Assembly: GCA_965199875.1 (NCBI GenBank) | Contig: OZ241346.1 | Coordinates: forward strand, 310,001-374,000 | From: VXYL01 sp965199875 | GTDB lineage: Bacteria; Pseudomonadota; Gammaproteobacteria; Pseudomonadales; Azotimanducaceae | Reading direction: 5' to 3' | Length of the DNA stretch: 64,000 bases | In this document: positions 25,865 to 38,503 of the stretch, in pieces | Layout: every line of letters starts with the position of its first letter | How positions within the stretch are numbered: position 1 is the stretch's first letter | Program-made: the position numbers and the translations under genes | Notes under the pieces: model-generated | The model's database searches: none | What the model was told of the DNA's origin: nothing | Seen by the model: only the letters and a program-made list of their open reading frames with translations

Positions 25865-28489
25865 ATGAAACGCATGCTAGTCAACGCGACCCAGCCGGAG
25901 GAGGTTCGGGTCGCCTTGGTCGATGGTCAGAAGCTCTACGACCTCGACATCGAAAACCGCACCTACGAGCAAAAGAAAGGCAACATCTACAAAGCGCGAG
26001 TCACGCGCGTCGAACCCAGTCTGGAAGCCGCCTTCGTCGAGTTCGGATCGGACCGGCACGGCTTTCTGCCGCTTAAGGAGATCGCCCCGAGCTGCTTCGT
26101 TCGCCAACCCAAGGGCCAGGCCAAGGAGGGACGCGCGAACATTCGCGACGTCATCAACGAAGGCCAGCAGCTGATCGTCCAAGTCGAGAAGGAAGAACGC
26201 GGCAGCAAGGGCGCAGCGCTTACCACCTTCCTGAGCATCGCCGCCCGCTATCTGGTGCTGATGCCGAACAATCCCCGTGCCGCGGGGGTGTCCCGGCGCA
26301 TCGCCGGCGACAACCGGGATTCGCTGCGCGAGGCGCTGCGAACGCTCGACATTCCGCAAGGCATGGGCGTCATCGTGCGCACCGCCGGAGTGGACCGGGA
26401 CGCCGGCGACCTGCAATGGGACCTCGACTACCTGCTGCAACTGCACGATTCGATCCAGCAGGCGGCGGCGTCGCTGTCCGCGCCGACGCTGCTGTACCAG
26501 GAGAACAACGTCGTCGTGCGGGCGATCCGCGACTGTCTGCGCCGCGACGTGGGCGAGGTGCTGATCGACGGCGAGGACGCCTTCCAGCAGGCGCGGGACT
26601 TCATCGAGCCGGTCATGCCCCAGTACCGGGAGCGCATCAAGTACTACGACGATCCGATTCCGCTGTTCAACCGCTACCAGATCGAAAGCCAGATCGAGAC
26701 GGCCTTTCAGCACGAAGTGAAGCTGCAATCCGGCGGCAGCGTGGTGATCGACCCCACCGAGGCGCTGGTGTCCATCGACATCAACTCGGCGCGCGCCACC
26801 AAGGGCACCGACATCGAGGAAACCGCCTTCAACACCAATCTGGAAGCCGCCGACGAAATCGCCCGCCAGCTGCGCCTGCGCGACATGGGCGGCCTGATCG
26901 TCATCGACTTCATCGACATGGTGGCGAAACGGAACCAGCGCGCCGTGGAAACGAGGATGCGCGATGCGCTGCGCGCCGACCGCGCCCGGGTGCAGGTTGG
27001 CGAGATCTCGCGCTTCGGGCTGATGGAGCTGTCGCGCCAGCGCCTGCGCCCGTCTCTGGAGGAACTGACCACGGAGACTTGCCCGCGCTGTTCCGGACAA
27101 GGCCGCATTCGCGACATCAAGACGCTGGCGCTCTCCATCCTGCGCGTCGTGGAAGAGCAGGCGTTGAAGCAAAGCAGTTCGATCGTCCGCGCCCGGGTGC
27201 CGCTGAACGTCGCCTCCTATCTGCTGAACGAGAAGCGCAGCGAAGTGGCGGACATCGAACGACGCACCTCCACGCATCTGGTCATCGTCCCGGCGGCGGA
27301 CCTGGAAACTCCGAATTACGAAATCAAACGCATACGCGACGACATCGCCGAGACCGAAGGCGGCATTGCCAGCTACGAGTTCATGGAGGCGGCCCCGGCC
27401 GAAGTTCCCATGCCGCGGGACGTCAAGCCAGCGAGGCCCAGGCAGACCGCGGCCGTGCCGAGCACGCCGCCGCCAGCGCCGCCACCAGCGCCGCCGAGGC
27501 AAGACGCCGCCCGGGCGCCAGGGCAGCAGCCAGCAGCGGCCGAAGGCGGCATGCTGCGGCGTCTGCTGAAGCGACTGTTCGGCAGCGGCGGCAGCACCGG
27601 CGAAGAGGCAGCCGCCGAAAGCAGCCCAGGCAGGCGCAGCCGACGCCGCGGCAGCGCTGCCCGAACGCCGCGGCAGCCCGAGCGGGCCGCGCCGGCACCG
27701 GCTCGGGCCGGTAGCCGGGCGCGCCGCGAAGACCCTCGCCGGGACCGACGCCGAACGCGACGTCCGACGAACGACGAGCGCAACCAGTCCGGCGATGCGC
27801 ACAGCCAGTCGCGCTCCGATTCCGACGCGCCGGGCGGTCGCTCGCGCGGCGGACGCAATCGCCGCCGACAAGGCCGCGCCCAGCCGCGACAGGAAGCGCC
27901 ACGGAGCGCGCAGGACTCGTCCGCACCGGCGCACGAGGGACGCGCCACGGATGAACAAGCGAACCGCGGAGCAACCCAAGTCGGCGGTCGCGGGCACGGC
28001 GGCGCCGCCAGCGAGGAGGCCGTCGCAGCCAGCAGACGCAAGCCGCGTCGCGACCGCTCGTCCATCCAGAGCGGCGACGGCACGCCGCAGCAAGCTCCCT
28101 CCGCCAACGCGGCAAACGCTCCGCAGGCGGTACACGCGCAAGCTGGCCAGAGTGCCGATCCCGCTAATGCCGCATCCAGCGCCGAGCCTCGTGACAACCG
28201 CCCAGGCCCGGCAGCGGCGAAGCCAGACGCAACGAAACCGCAGGCCGCAGCAAGCCCCGGGGAAGCAGCGCCGGCGGCACTCGCGGGGCAAGCGGCACCG
28301 CGCCACCAAACCGATCAACCCGCCGAGGCGAAGTCGAACGCCGCGTCGCACACGGAGGCCCCGGCCAAAGCGGAGTCGGCGACCGTGCCATCGGCAGCTC
28401 GGGAACCGTCGCCGGCCATCGCCTCCCTGGGACGGGCGAGCAACGACCCGAGGGAACTTCGGCGCAGAGCGCAGACCGCCGAGCCATAG
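25865..28489 (+). CDS. rne: Ribonuclease E
   Basis: This 874-residue RNase E is the endonuclease and scaffold of the RNA degradosome. The N-terminal half has the S1 domain (KGNIYKARVTRVEPSLEAAFVEFG, in pieces), the catalytic Asp residues D305 (SIDINSA) and D348 (VIDFIDM), and the Zn-link cysteines C406/C409 (CPRCSGQG). All sit two positions after the E. coli numbering. After about residue 520 the protein becomes a long, low-complexity tail rich in Ala, Pro, Arg, Gln and Glu, the expected disordered scaffold region. It contains a short SRGGRNRRRQGRA arginine-rich patch. It is shorter than E. coli RNase E (1061). The ATG at 25865 follows GGAAACGCC. Confidence 0.97.
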   Translation: MKRMLVNATQPEEVRVALVDGQKLYDLDIENRTYEQKKGNIYKARVTRVEPSLEAAFVEFGSDRHGFLPLKEIAPSCFVRQPKGQAKEGRANIRDVINEGQQLIVQVEKEERGSKGAALTTFLSIAARYLVLMPNNPRAAGVSRRIAGDNRDSLREALRTLDIPQGMGVIVRTAGVDRDAGDLQWDLDYLLQLHDSIQQAAASLSAPTLLYQENNVVVRAIRDCLRRDVGEVLIDGEDAFQQARDFIEPVMPQYRERIKYYDDPIPLFNRYQIESQIETAFQHEVKLQSGGSVVIDPTEALVSIDINSARATKGTDIEETAFNTNLEAADEIARQLRLRDMGGLIVIDFIDMVAKRNQRAVETRMRDALRADRARVQVGEISRFGLMELSRQRLRPSLEELTTETCPRCSGQGRIRDIKTLALSILRVVEEQALKQSSSIVRARVPLNVASYLLNEKRSEVADIERRTSTHLVIVPAADLETPNYEIKRIRDDIAETEGGIASYEFMEAAPAEVPMPRDVKPARPRQTAAVPSTPPPAPPPAPPRQDAARAPGQQPAAAEGGMLRRLLKRLFGSGGSTGEEAAAESSPGRRSRRRGSAARTPRQPERAAPAPARAGSRARREDPRRDRRRTRRPTNDERNQSGDAHSQSRSDSDAPGGRSRGGRNRRRQGRAQPRQEAPRSAQDSSAPAHEGRATDEQANRGATQVGGRGHGGAASEEAVAASRRKPRRDRSSIQSGDGTPQQAPSANAANAPQAVHAQAGQSADPANAASSAEPRDNRPGPAAAKPDATKPQAAASPGEAAPAALAGQAAPRHQTDQPAEAKSNAASHTEAPAKAESATVPSAAREPSPAIASLGRASNDPRELRRRAQTAEP

Positions 28490-28504
28490 ACGCACGCGAT
28501 CCGG

Positions 28505-29509
28505 TCAAGGAGCGTCCACGCCCTTCACCGCCGGTTCCAGCTGCAGCCCGACGCCGTACTTCGCGGCGATGTCGTCGCGTATCCGTTCGCTGAGCTGCAG
28601 CAGGTCGCCGGCGGTCGCGCGGCCGCGGTTGACGAGCACCAGGGGCTGTCGCGGCCACACTTGCGCGTCGCCTTGGCGCACGCCTTTCCAACCCGCGGCG
28701 TCGATCAACCGAGCGGCGGAGACCTTGAATCGATCGACGCCCTCGGCGAAGGCGTCGACATCGAGCCTGGCGCGCACGGCGTCCAACTGGCGGGCATCGA
28801 TCAGCGGATTCTTGAAGAAGCTGCCGACGTTGCCGACGAGTCGCGGATCGGGCAGTTTGCGGCGCCGTACCCGCAGCACCGCTTCGGCGATGCTGACGCG
28901 GCTCGGGCCGACGCCCATTCGCCGCAGTTCCCGGCGCACGTCCGCATAGCACGGCCGCAGCGGCCGTTCGCCGAGCACCATCGCCACGCGCACGACGACC
29001 AGCCGCTCGCCGCCGTCGGCCTTGAACAGGCTGTCGCGGTAGCGGAACCCGCACTCGTCGACGCCGAGAGTTCGGAACGCGCCGCGCCGACGGTCGAAGA
29101 CGGTGACGGACTCCAGCACTTCGGCCAGTTCCAGCCCGTAGGCGCCGATGTTCTGTACCGGCGCGGCACCCACCGAACCAGGAATGAGCGCCAGATTCTC
29201 CAAGCCGCCGATGCCCTGCCCCTGGGCGAACCGAACCACCCCGTGCCAGCTCTCGCCGGCGCCCGCGCAAAGGCGCCAGCGCTGCGCGTCCAGGCGCACC
29301 ACCGCGATGCCACGGATCGCCGGACGAACCACGATGCCGGGAAGCCGCCGACGCAGGACGACGTTCGACCCCTCGCCCAGCAGCGTCACCGGAACGTCTC
29401 GAGCGTCCGCCTCCGACAAGCGTTCCGCCAGTTCGTGGTCGCTGGTCGCCAGCTGGACGTCGTCGGCCATGCATTCCACGCGCAAGGTGTTGGGAACCAG
29501 TCGATTCAT
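28505..29509 (-). CDS. murB: UDP-N-acetylenolpyruvoylglucosamine reductase
   Basis: This 334-residue MurB reduces UDP-GlcNAc-enolpyruvate to UDP-MurNAc in peptidoglycan synthesis, using FAD. It has VTLLGEGSNVVL, GLENLALIPGSVGAAPVQN, IGAYGLEL, GFRYRDSLFK, and the catalytic Ser in NVGSFFKNP. The ATG at 29509 overlaps the stop of the upstream alkB-like gene (ATGA). It converges with rne, with a 15-bp gap. Confidence 0.96.
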   Translation of the reverse strand: MNRLVPNTLRVECMADDVQLATSDHELAERLSEADARDVPVTLLGEGSNVVLRRRLPGIVVRPAIRGIAVVRLDAQRWRLCAGAGESWHGVVRFAQGQGIGGLENLALIPGSVGAAPVQNIGAYGLELAEVLESVTVFDRRRGAFRTLGVDECGFRYRDSLFKADGGERLVVVRVAMVLGERPLRPCYADVRRELRRMGVGPSRVSIAEAVLRVRRRKLPDPRLVGNVGSFFKNPLIDARQLDAVRARLDVDAFAEGVDRFKVSAARLIDAAGWKGVRQGDAQVWPRQPLVLVNRGRATAGDLLQLSERIRDDIAAKYGVGLQLEPAVKGVDAP

Positions 29510-30117
29510 GCCGAGCAGGTCAAGCGGAAGGTGAAGTTGATGCGCTCGCCCACCGGTTTGGCGGTGCGTGGCGCGCAGTGCTTGTAGTCGCGCTGGCTGC
29601 GCCCCCACATCAGCAGCAGCGAACCCGGCGCCAGCGCCACGCCGACGCTTGCGCCGCCGCGCCGGGGGCGAAGGCGGAACATCCGCTCGGCGCCGACGCT
29701 GAGCGAGGCGATCACCGGCCGACGGCCGAGGTCGGCCTCGTCGTCGGCGTGCCAGCCAAGCATGTCGTGGCCGTTGCGATAGCGGTTGACCAGCACGAAG
29801 TTGAAGCGCCAGCCGGTGCGCCCGGCCACCTCCAAGGCCAGTTCGCGCAGCAGCGCCGGCCAGGGCGACGCCCGGCGGACGACGCCGCTGTAGCGGTAGG
29901 CGGTTCCGGGTTCGCCGTACCAAGCGGTCAGCCGCGGCGCCCGATGCGCCCGGCCGAACAGCACGATGCGCTCGCGCTGCCACTCCAGCGCGGCGAGGGC
30001 CTGGCGGAACAGACGCTCCGCTTCCAGACGCTCCAGGAACGCCGGCACAAGGTGGACTTCAGGAACGCCGACGCCGTGCCCCGCGCACAGGAGTTCCGCC
30101 GGAGGCAGATAGGTCAT
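29506..30117 (-). CDS. AlkB-like 2-oxoglutarate/Fe(II) dioxygenase
   Basis: This 203-residue protein belongs to the AlkB demethylase family, closer to the ALKBH2/3-like short branch. It has TAWYGEPGTAYRYSG, the iron ligands in WHADDEADLG (HxD) and the distal His in DYKHCAPR, and the 2-oxoglutarate Arg in ERINFTFR. It probably repairs alkylated nucleic acid by oxidative demethylation. It is coupled to murB by a 4-bp overlap, and its start is divergent from the SDR gene. Confidence 0.9.
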   Translation of the reverse strand: MTYLPPAELLCAGHGVGVPEVHLVPAFLERLEAERLFRQALAALEWQRERIVLFGRAHRAPRLTAWYGEPGTAYRYSGVVRRASPWPALLRELALEVAGRTGWRFNFVLVNRYRNGHDMLGWHADDEADLGRRPVIASLSVGAERMFRLRPRRGGASVGVALAPGSLLLMWGRSQRDYKHCAPRTAKPVGERINFTFRLTCSA

Positions 30118-30163
30118 GGCTGGTTATGATAGGCTGAAATCCGCGTCACAAACGGCGGCAAGC

Positions 30164-30934
30164 ATGGATATCTCGGGCAAGGTCGCGGTGGTCACCGGCG
30201 GCGCTTCCGGCCTCGGCAAGGCAACCGCGCAAGTCATCGCCGCCGCCGGCGGCAAGGTCGCGATCGTGGATCGCAACATGGAACTGGCGCAAAGCACGGC
30301 GCGCGAGCTGGGCGAAGGCAGCGCCGCCTTTGCCGCCGACGTCGCCGACGCCGCCTCGGTCGAAGCCGCCATCAACGGCATCGTGGAACGCTTCGGCGCC
30401 ATCCACATCAACGTCAACTGCGCTGGCATCGCCGCCGCTGGACGCACCGTCGGCCGCGACGGTGCGCTGGATCTGGCAGCGTTCAACCTGATCGTGCAGG
30501 TGAATCTGGTGGGAACCTTCAACACGCTGCGGCTGTGCGCCCTGCACATGGCCAAGAACGAACCGGACAACGACGACGGCGAGCGCGGCGTCATCGTCAA
30601 CACGGCGTCGGTGGCCGCCTTCGACGGGCAGATCGGCCAAGCCGCCTACAGCGCCAGCAAGGGCGGCGTCGTCGGCATGACCCTGCCCATCGCCCGGGAC
30701 CTGGCGCGCAGCGGCATTCGCGTCTGCACCATCGCGCCCGGCATCTTCGAGACGCCCATGATGCTCGGCGCTCCGGATCGCGTGCGCCTGCCCTTGATCG
30801 ACGCCGTGCAGTTCCCCAACCGTCTCGGCGAAGCGCCGGAGTACGCGCTGCTGGCGAAGCAGATCGTCGAAAACCCCTACCTCAACGGCGAAACCATACG
30901 CCTCGACGGCGGCATTCGGATGCAGCCCCGCTAG
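30164..30934 (+). CDS. Short-chain dehydrogenase, 3-hydroxyacyl-CoA dehydrogenase type-2 like
   Basis: This 256-residue classical SDR has VVTGGASGLGKATA, a NCAGIA strand, catalytic YSASKGG and PGIFETPM. The C-terminal FPNRLGEAPEYALLAKQI and LDGGIRMQPR are typical of the HSD17B10/3-hydroxyacyl-CoA dehydrogenase type-2 branch, suggesting oxidation of a 3-hydroxyacyl-CoA with NAD. The ATG at 30164 places the nucleotide-binding motif at the usual distance; a longer frame from 30116 is not needed. It starts an inserted plus-strand block between alkB and kdsB. Confidence 0.88.
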   Translation: MDISGKVAVVTGGASGLGKATAQVIAAAGGKVAIVDRNMELAQSTARELGEGSAAFAADVADAASVEAAINGIVERFGAIHINVNCAGIAAAGRTVGRDGALDLAAFNLIVQVNLVGTFNTLRLCALHMAKNEPDNDDGERGVIVNTASVAAFDGQIGQAAYSASKGGVVGMTLPIARDLARSGIRVCTIAPGIFETPMMLGAPDRVRLPLIDAVQFPNRLGEAPEYALLAKQIVENPYLNGETIRLDGGIRMQPR

Positions 30935-30959
30935 CGTCCAAGCTGGGCCGGCGACAGCG

Positions 30960-32423
30960 ATGAAGTGGAACTCGCGAGCCTCGGCCGCCACGGCGCTGGC
31001 CCTCGCTGGCGCTCTGCCGCTGATGGCGCAAGCCCAGCCGAAGCCGCTCGAGGATCCGATTCCGACGCCCATCGCGCACGGCGACCTGCTGCTGGCGGCG
31101 CTGCCGTTCGTTCGCGCCCCGCGCACCATCGATCCGGCCAAGCCCGCCACCACCAACGCAGCGCACGCGCGCATTCAATACCTGCTGCCCGTTCCCGACG
31201 GTTCCGGGCGGCTGGCCTTCAACGACCTGCGCGGTCTGCTCTACCTCACCGATGTCGCCGGCAGTCCGGCGCGGGTCTACTTGGACTTGCGCCGCGAAAA
31301 CGTGGACTTCCACAACCGCGACTTTCCCAACGAGGCCGGGCTGCTCGGCTTCGCCTTCCACCCCCAGTTCGGCCAGCGCGGCAAGCCGGGCTACGGCAAA
31401 CTCTATCTGGCCTTCAGTTCCGGCCCGGACAGTGGCACGGCAGCGTATCTGGACGAGAGCGGGCAGAACCAGGAGAGCGTCCTGCGCGAGTGGACCGTCG
31501 CGGACCCTGCCGCGGACACGTTCCGCGGCGCCTCGCGGGAAGTGCTGCGGGTCGGCCAGTTCTCGCCGACGCACAACATCGGCACCATCGCCTTCAACCC
31601 AACCGCCAGCGAAGGCAGCGCGGACTTCGGCAACCTTTACGTCTGCCTCGGCGACGGCGGCGGCAGAGACGACCCGAAGCTGAACGGGCAGAGCTTGGCG
31701 ACGCCCTTGGGAGCGATCCTGCGCATCGATCCACTGGGCGGCAACGACCAGCAAGGCTACGGCATACCGGCGGACAACCCGTTCGTCGACGTGCCTGGCG
31801 CGGCGCCCGAAATATGGGCATACGGGCTGCGCCACCCGCAGCAGTTCTCCTGGGATCGAGACGGGCGCATGTACATCGGCGACATCGGCCAGGACCAGGT
31901 GGAAGAGGTGAATCTCGGCGTCGCCGGGGGAAACTACGGCTGGCGGCTGCGCGAAGGCACGTTCGCCACCGCCTTCGGCGTCGACGCCGAGCAGATCGGC
32001 GCGGTCTTCCCGCGGCCAGCGACAGACCCGCGGCCGTTCGTCTATCCGGTCGCCCAGTACGACCACGACGAGGGTTTCGCCATCGCCGGCGGCTTCGTCT
32101 ATCGCGGCGAGCGCATTGCCGAACTGCGCGGCAAGTACGTCTTCTCGGACATCGCCAACGGCCGGCTGTTCGCCATCGACACCGACCACCTGAAGCCCGG
32201 CGAGCCCAGCCCCATCGAAGAGATACGGCTGCTCGTCGACGGCCGGGAACAGAGCCTGGCGGAGGTCGCCGGCTTCGCCAACACCTACCACGGGCCGGAG
32301 CATCCCCGGGTCGACCTGCGTCTTGGCATCGATCATGCAGGAGAGCTCTACCTGCTGACCAAGGGCGACGGCTGGATACGCAAGCTGGCGCCGGCAGCGG
32401 CGGCAGCCGGGCGGGAGTCGTGA
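30960..32423 (+). CDS. PQQ-dependent soluble aldose/glucose dehydrogenase-like protein
   Basis: This 487-residue protein has a signal peptide (residues 1-~25, ending LMAQAQ) and the six-bladed beta-propeller pattern of the soluble glucose dehydrogenase (GSDH/YliI) family. Motifs are GLLGFAFHPQF, NYGWRLREG, IWAYGLRHPQQFSWD, YIGDIGQDQVEEVNL, GGFVYRG and YVFSDIANGRLF. It would oxidise sugars in the periplasm with PQQ. No PQQ synthesis genes are in the window. It follows the SDR gene by 25 bp. Confidence 0.88.
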   Translation: MKWNSRASAATALALAGALPLMAQAQPKPLEDPIPTPIAHGDLLLAALPFVRAPRTIDPAKPATTNAAHARIQYLLPVPDGSGRLAFNDLRGLLYLTDVAGSPARVYLDLRRENVDFHNRDFPNEAGLLGFAFHPQFGQRGKPGYGKLYLAFSSGPDSGTAAYLDESGQNQESVLREWTVADPAADTFRGASREVLRVGQFSPTHNIGTIAFNPTASEGSADFGNLYVCLGDGGGRDDPKLNGQSLATPLGAILRIDPLGGNDQQGYGIPADNPFVDVPGAAPEIWAYGLRHPQQFSWDRDGRMYIGDIGQDQVEEVNLGVAGGNYGWRLREGTFATAFGVDAEQIGAVFPRPATDPRPFVYPVAQYDHDEGFAIAGGFVYRGERIAELRGKYVFSDIANGRLFAIDTDHLKPGEPSPIEEIRLLVDGREQSLAEVAGFANTYHGPEHPRVDLRLGIDHAGELYLLTKGDGWIRKLAPAAAAAGRES

Positions 32424-32428
32424 GCAGG

Positions 32429-32929
32429 ATGAAGACCGTGCCCACCGATGCCAGCGTCGATGCGTTCATCGACGCGGTGGAAGACCCGCAACGCAGAGCG
32501 GACTGCCGCACTGTCGCCGCCATGATGGCCGAGGTCACCGGCGCGCCGGCGCGGATGTGGGGGCCGTCCATCGTCGGCTTCGGCAGCTACCACTACCGCT
32601 ACCAGAGCGGCCGCGAAGGCGACTTCATGGAGACCGGATTCTCGCCGCGCAAGCGAGTGCTGACGATCTACGTCATGGCCGGCTTCTCGGACTGCCAGGC
32701 GCTGCTCGCCAAGCTCGGCCGGCATACGACCGGAAAGTCCTGCCTGTACGTCAAACGCCTTGCCGACGTGGACGTCGCCGTGCTGCGCGAGCTCGTCGAC
32801 AGCTCCGTGCGTTTCGTTCGGCAAAAGTACCCGCGTGCCGCTTCCAGAACAACGTGCGTTGCAGTGGAGCGGGTTTCGTCGCTCGACCTGGACACCCGCG
32901 GCCTTGCGGGGCGGCACACCCTCGAGTAG
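32429..32929 (+). CDS. DUF1801-domain protein
   Basis: This 166-residue protein has FIDAVEDPQRRADCRTVAAMM, MWGPSIVGFGSYHYRY and FSPRKRVLTIYVM, then KLGRHTTGKSCLYVKRL, a typical DUF1801 layout. I used the ATG at 32429. A GTG at 32420, which overlaps the upstream stop as GTGA, is a coupled alternative. Its function is unknown. It is a different subfamily from the DUF1801 gene near 19.5 kb. Confidence 0.82.
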   Translation: MKTVPTDASVDAFIDAVEDPQRRADCRTVAAMMAEVTGAPARMWGPSIVGFGSYHYRYQSGREGDFMETGFSPRKRVLTIYVMAGFSDCQALLAKLGRHTTGKSCLYVKRLADVDVAVLRELVDSSVRFVRQKYPRAASRTTCVAVERVSSLDLDTRGLAGRHTLE

Positions 32930-33044
32930 CACGTGCCGAGGCGACGACGGACGGAACGTGCCATTTGCCACGTCAACTCGAAATCGAACCGCTAGCAGGC
33001 GCGTTCTTCTCCAAGCCGCCTAGCCGCCGTCCGCCAGGCACGAA

Positions 33045-34427
33045 GTGGAACTCTTAAGCGATCCGCCGCGCCTGCTGCGCTGGGCCATGTCGAAAGCCAT
33101 GCGGCGGCTGGTGAGCGCGGAGCGCACCAAGGCACGCCACGCAAAGGTGGAACGCCTGCGCCGGAAAGCCGGCCGCGGGCACGTCGTGGAGTACTTCCAC
33201 CAGCTCGACGACGGCTACAGCCACTTGGCCGCGCAGCTGCTGCGGCCGCTGCTGAACGCCTACGACATCGAGCTCGTCGGCCATCTGGTGCCCCCGCCCG
33301 ACCTGCGCAACGCGCCGGAACAGGAGCTGCTGGCGGAACTGTCGCGGCGCGACGCGGCAAGCATCGCGCCCCACTACGGCTTGCGGTTCGACGGCGCCGC
33401 TGCGCAGAAGCCAGAGCTTTTGGATCTCGGCACGCGGATGCTGGCGGGCACCGCCGGCGAAGCATTCGCCGATCTAGCGCCGCAAGTGGGCGAGGCGCTG
33501 TGGAGCAGCTCGACGGACGCCATGCAGTCTCTGGCGCAGCAGGCCCCGCCCGTCGATGCTGCGAGCGCCGCGCAGGCGCTGGCGTCGGGCGCGGCGCGGC
33601 GGCGACGCTTGCGCCACTACTCCGGCGCCATGTTCCACTACGGCGGCGAGTGGTACTGGGGCGTGGACCGGCTTTACCACCTGGAGCGGCGGCTGCGCGA
33701 GCTGGGCGCCGGCAAGTCCGCCGGCGGGCTGCTGGCGCCCCGGCCAGCCGTCGAAACCGGGCCCAACAAGGAAGGCGACTCGCTCACCTTGGAGGTGTAC
33801 CCCTCGATACGCAGCCCCTACACGTCGCTTGTCTTCGACCAGGCCGTGGAACTCGCCGAGGCCACCGGCGTGCAGCTGGCGGTCCGGCCGGTGCTGCCGA
33901 TGGTCATGCGCGACGTGCCGGTGCCGCGCGAGAAAGGCATGTACATCTTCATGGACGCCGCGCGGGAGGCGCGGGCGCTGGGTTTGGACTGGGGCGACTT
34001 CCACGATCCGGTGGGCGAACCGGTGCGCCGCTGCTACTCGCTGTATCCCTTCGCGGTCCGCCAGGGCCGCGGCGTCGCCTTGCTCAGCGCCTTCATGCGC
34101 GCCGCCTTCTACGAGGGCGTGGACACCAGCACGCAAGCCGGCCTGCGGCAGGTGGCGGAACGCGCCGGGCTGAACTGGCAGGAGGCGCGGCGGCACCTCG
34201 ACAGTGGCGAGTGGGCACCGGAAATCGAGGCAAACCGGCTCGCCTTGTACGAATGCGGCCTGTGGGGCGTGCCGAGCTTCCATCTGCGCCGCGACGCGCA
34301 GACGGTACTGGCCACCTGGGGACAGGATCGGCTGTGGCTGGTCAGCCGCGCGATCCAGCGTCTGCTCGGCGAGCGTCGAACCGACGACTCCGCCCGCTCC
34401 GCCGGACCGGCGCCTCCGGGCACTTGA
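33045..34427 (+). CDS. Double DsbA-like (2-hydroxychromene-2-carboxylate isomerase-type) thioredoxin-fold protein
   Basis: This 460-residue protein has two DsbA/GST-kappa-like thioredoxin domains. The first begins near residue 45 (HVVEYFHQLDDGYSHLAAQLL) and the second near residue 245 (TLEVYPSIRSPYTSLVFDQA). The second ends with the family-typical ALYECGLWGVPSFHL. The CxxC disulfide motif is replaced in both domains (DDGY and SPYT), so it is more like glutathione-dependent isomerases than oxidoreductases. No signal peptide is visible. It is transcribed with the block that starts at the SDR gene. Confidence 0.8.
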   Translation: MELLSDPPRLLRWAMSKAMRRLVSAERTKARHAKVERLRRKAGRGHVVEYFHQLDDGYSHLAAQLLRPLLNAYDIELVGHLVPPPDLRNAPEQELLAELSRRDAASIAPHYGLRFDGAAAQKPELLDLGTRMLAGTAGEAFADLAPQVGEALWSSSTDAMQSLAQQAPPVDAASAAQALASGAARRRRLRHYSGAMFHYGGEWYWGVDRLYHLERRLRELGAGKSAGGLLAPRPAVETGPNKEGDSLTLEVYPSIRSPYTSLVFDQAVELAEATGVQLAVRPVLPMVMRDVPVPREKGMYIFMDAAREARALGLDWGDFHDPVGEPVRRCYSLYPFAVRQGRGVALLSAFMRAAFYEGVDTSTQAGLRQVAERAGLNWQEARRHLDSGEWAPEIEANRLALYECGLWGVPSFHLRRDAQTVLATWGQDRLWLVSRAIQRLLGERRTDDSARSAGPAPPGT

Positions 34428-34439
34428 GCAGCAGCAGGT

Positions 34440-34775
34440 GCGAAAGCTCGCGCTGGCAGCCAGTGGTGGCCGTGCTTCTGGCCTTGGCCGGGGCTATGCC
34501 TACCGGCTGGAACTGCTGCTCGCGCTGGCGCCAGTCGTCACGACGTTCGGGATCCCATCGCCCCGCATCGCTCGGTGTCGTGGCAGCAAGGGCCGGCGCG
34601 GCCAACGGCGCCGCCGAACGGGCGGCAGCCCAACATCGTCTTCATCCTGGCCGACGATCCGGCTTCAACGACGTCTCCTTGCACAGCCTGGCGACCATGC
34701 CCGACGGCTCGCCGACCACGCCGCACATCGACTCGATAGCCGCCGGCGCCGACCTGCCGAGGATCGCATCATCGA
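34440..34775 (+). pseudogene. Remnant of a sulfatase N-terminus
   Basis: Short pieces in shifted frames read as an export signal (WQPVVAVLLALAGAMPTG), then QPNIVFILADD, GFNDVSLHS and GSPTTPHIDSIA, the typical start of an arylsulfatase-family protein. One base is missing between ADD and GFND, and the signal and catalytic pieces are also out of frame with each other. The conserved Cys/Ser formylglycine region and everything after it are missing; the fragment stops at the 3' end of kdsB. It is best read as a decayed, truncated gene. Confidence 0.7.
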
Positions 34776-34787
34776 CGGCGTCGCACC

Positions 34788-35536
34788 TCAGCCGCCGAGC
34801 TCTTGGCGCACCCGCCGCGCGTCCGCTGGCGTGTCGACGCCTCCCGGCACCGGCGCCACCGCTTCGGCGACGGCGATGCTGCGGCCCTGGGACAGAAAGC
34901 GCAGCTGCTCCAGGGCTTCCACCTCTTCCAGCGCGCTCGGCGGCCAGGAGACGAACTCGTCCAGCGTCCGCACCCGGTAGGCGTAGATGCCGATGTGCCG
35001 CCGCCAGTGGCCGCCGATGTCCGCCGGCTCGGCAGCTCCGAACTCGGCGCGGGACCACGGTATCGGCGCTCGGGAGAAGTACAGCGCCCGGCCGGCGGCG
35101 TTCGCCACCACTTTGACGACGTTGGGATCGAAGACGTCCTTCGTGCGGTGGATCGGCTCGCACAAGGTGGCGACGTGCGCGCCGCTTGCGGCCAGCAGTT
35201 TCGCCACCTGATCGATCACCTCGGGTGGCACCAGGGGCTCGTCGCCCTGCACGTTGACGACGATGTCGTCAGCGCCCCAGCCAAGCTGGCGAACCGCCTC
35301 CATGACGCGGTCCGAGCCGGATGCGTGGTCGGTGCTGGTCAAGACCGCCGGCGCGCCGGAAGCCGCGGCCACGGCAGCCACCCGTTCGTCGTCGGTGGCG
35401 ACCACGACGCAGTCGGCGGCCGACGCCAAAGCCTGTCGCGCCACTCTTGCGATCATGGCCTGGCCGCCCAGGTCGATGAGCGGCTTGCCCGGCAGCCGTG
35501 TCGAGGCGTAGCGCGCCGGAATCACCACCCGATAGT

Positions 35537-35540
<4 letters not shown>
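34788..35540 (-). CDS. kdsB: CMP-Kdo synthetase (3-deoxy-manno-octulosonate cytidylyltransferase)
   Basis: This 250-residue KdsB activates Kdo with CTP for lipopolysaccharide inner core. It has VIPARYASTRLPGKPL (residues 5-20), VVATDDERV, TSTDHASGSDR, NVQGDEPL and HIGIYAYR. The ATG at 35540 overlaps the stop of the msbA-lpxK frame by 4 bp, as lpxK and kdsB are commonly adjacent. The length is normal. Confidence 0.97.
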
Positions 35541-38458
<2,918 letters not shown>

Positions 38459-38503
38459 TCAGGTACAACCTGTTGATTTTCCATAACTTAGGCACAAGTT
38501 GAG

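Noticed and set aside
34440..34775. Functional sulfatase
   Set aside because: Frames are broken and the catalytic core is missing.
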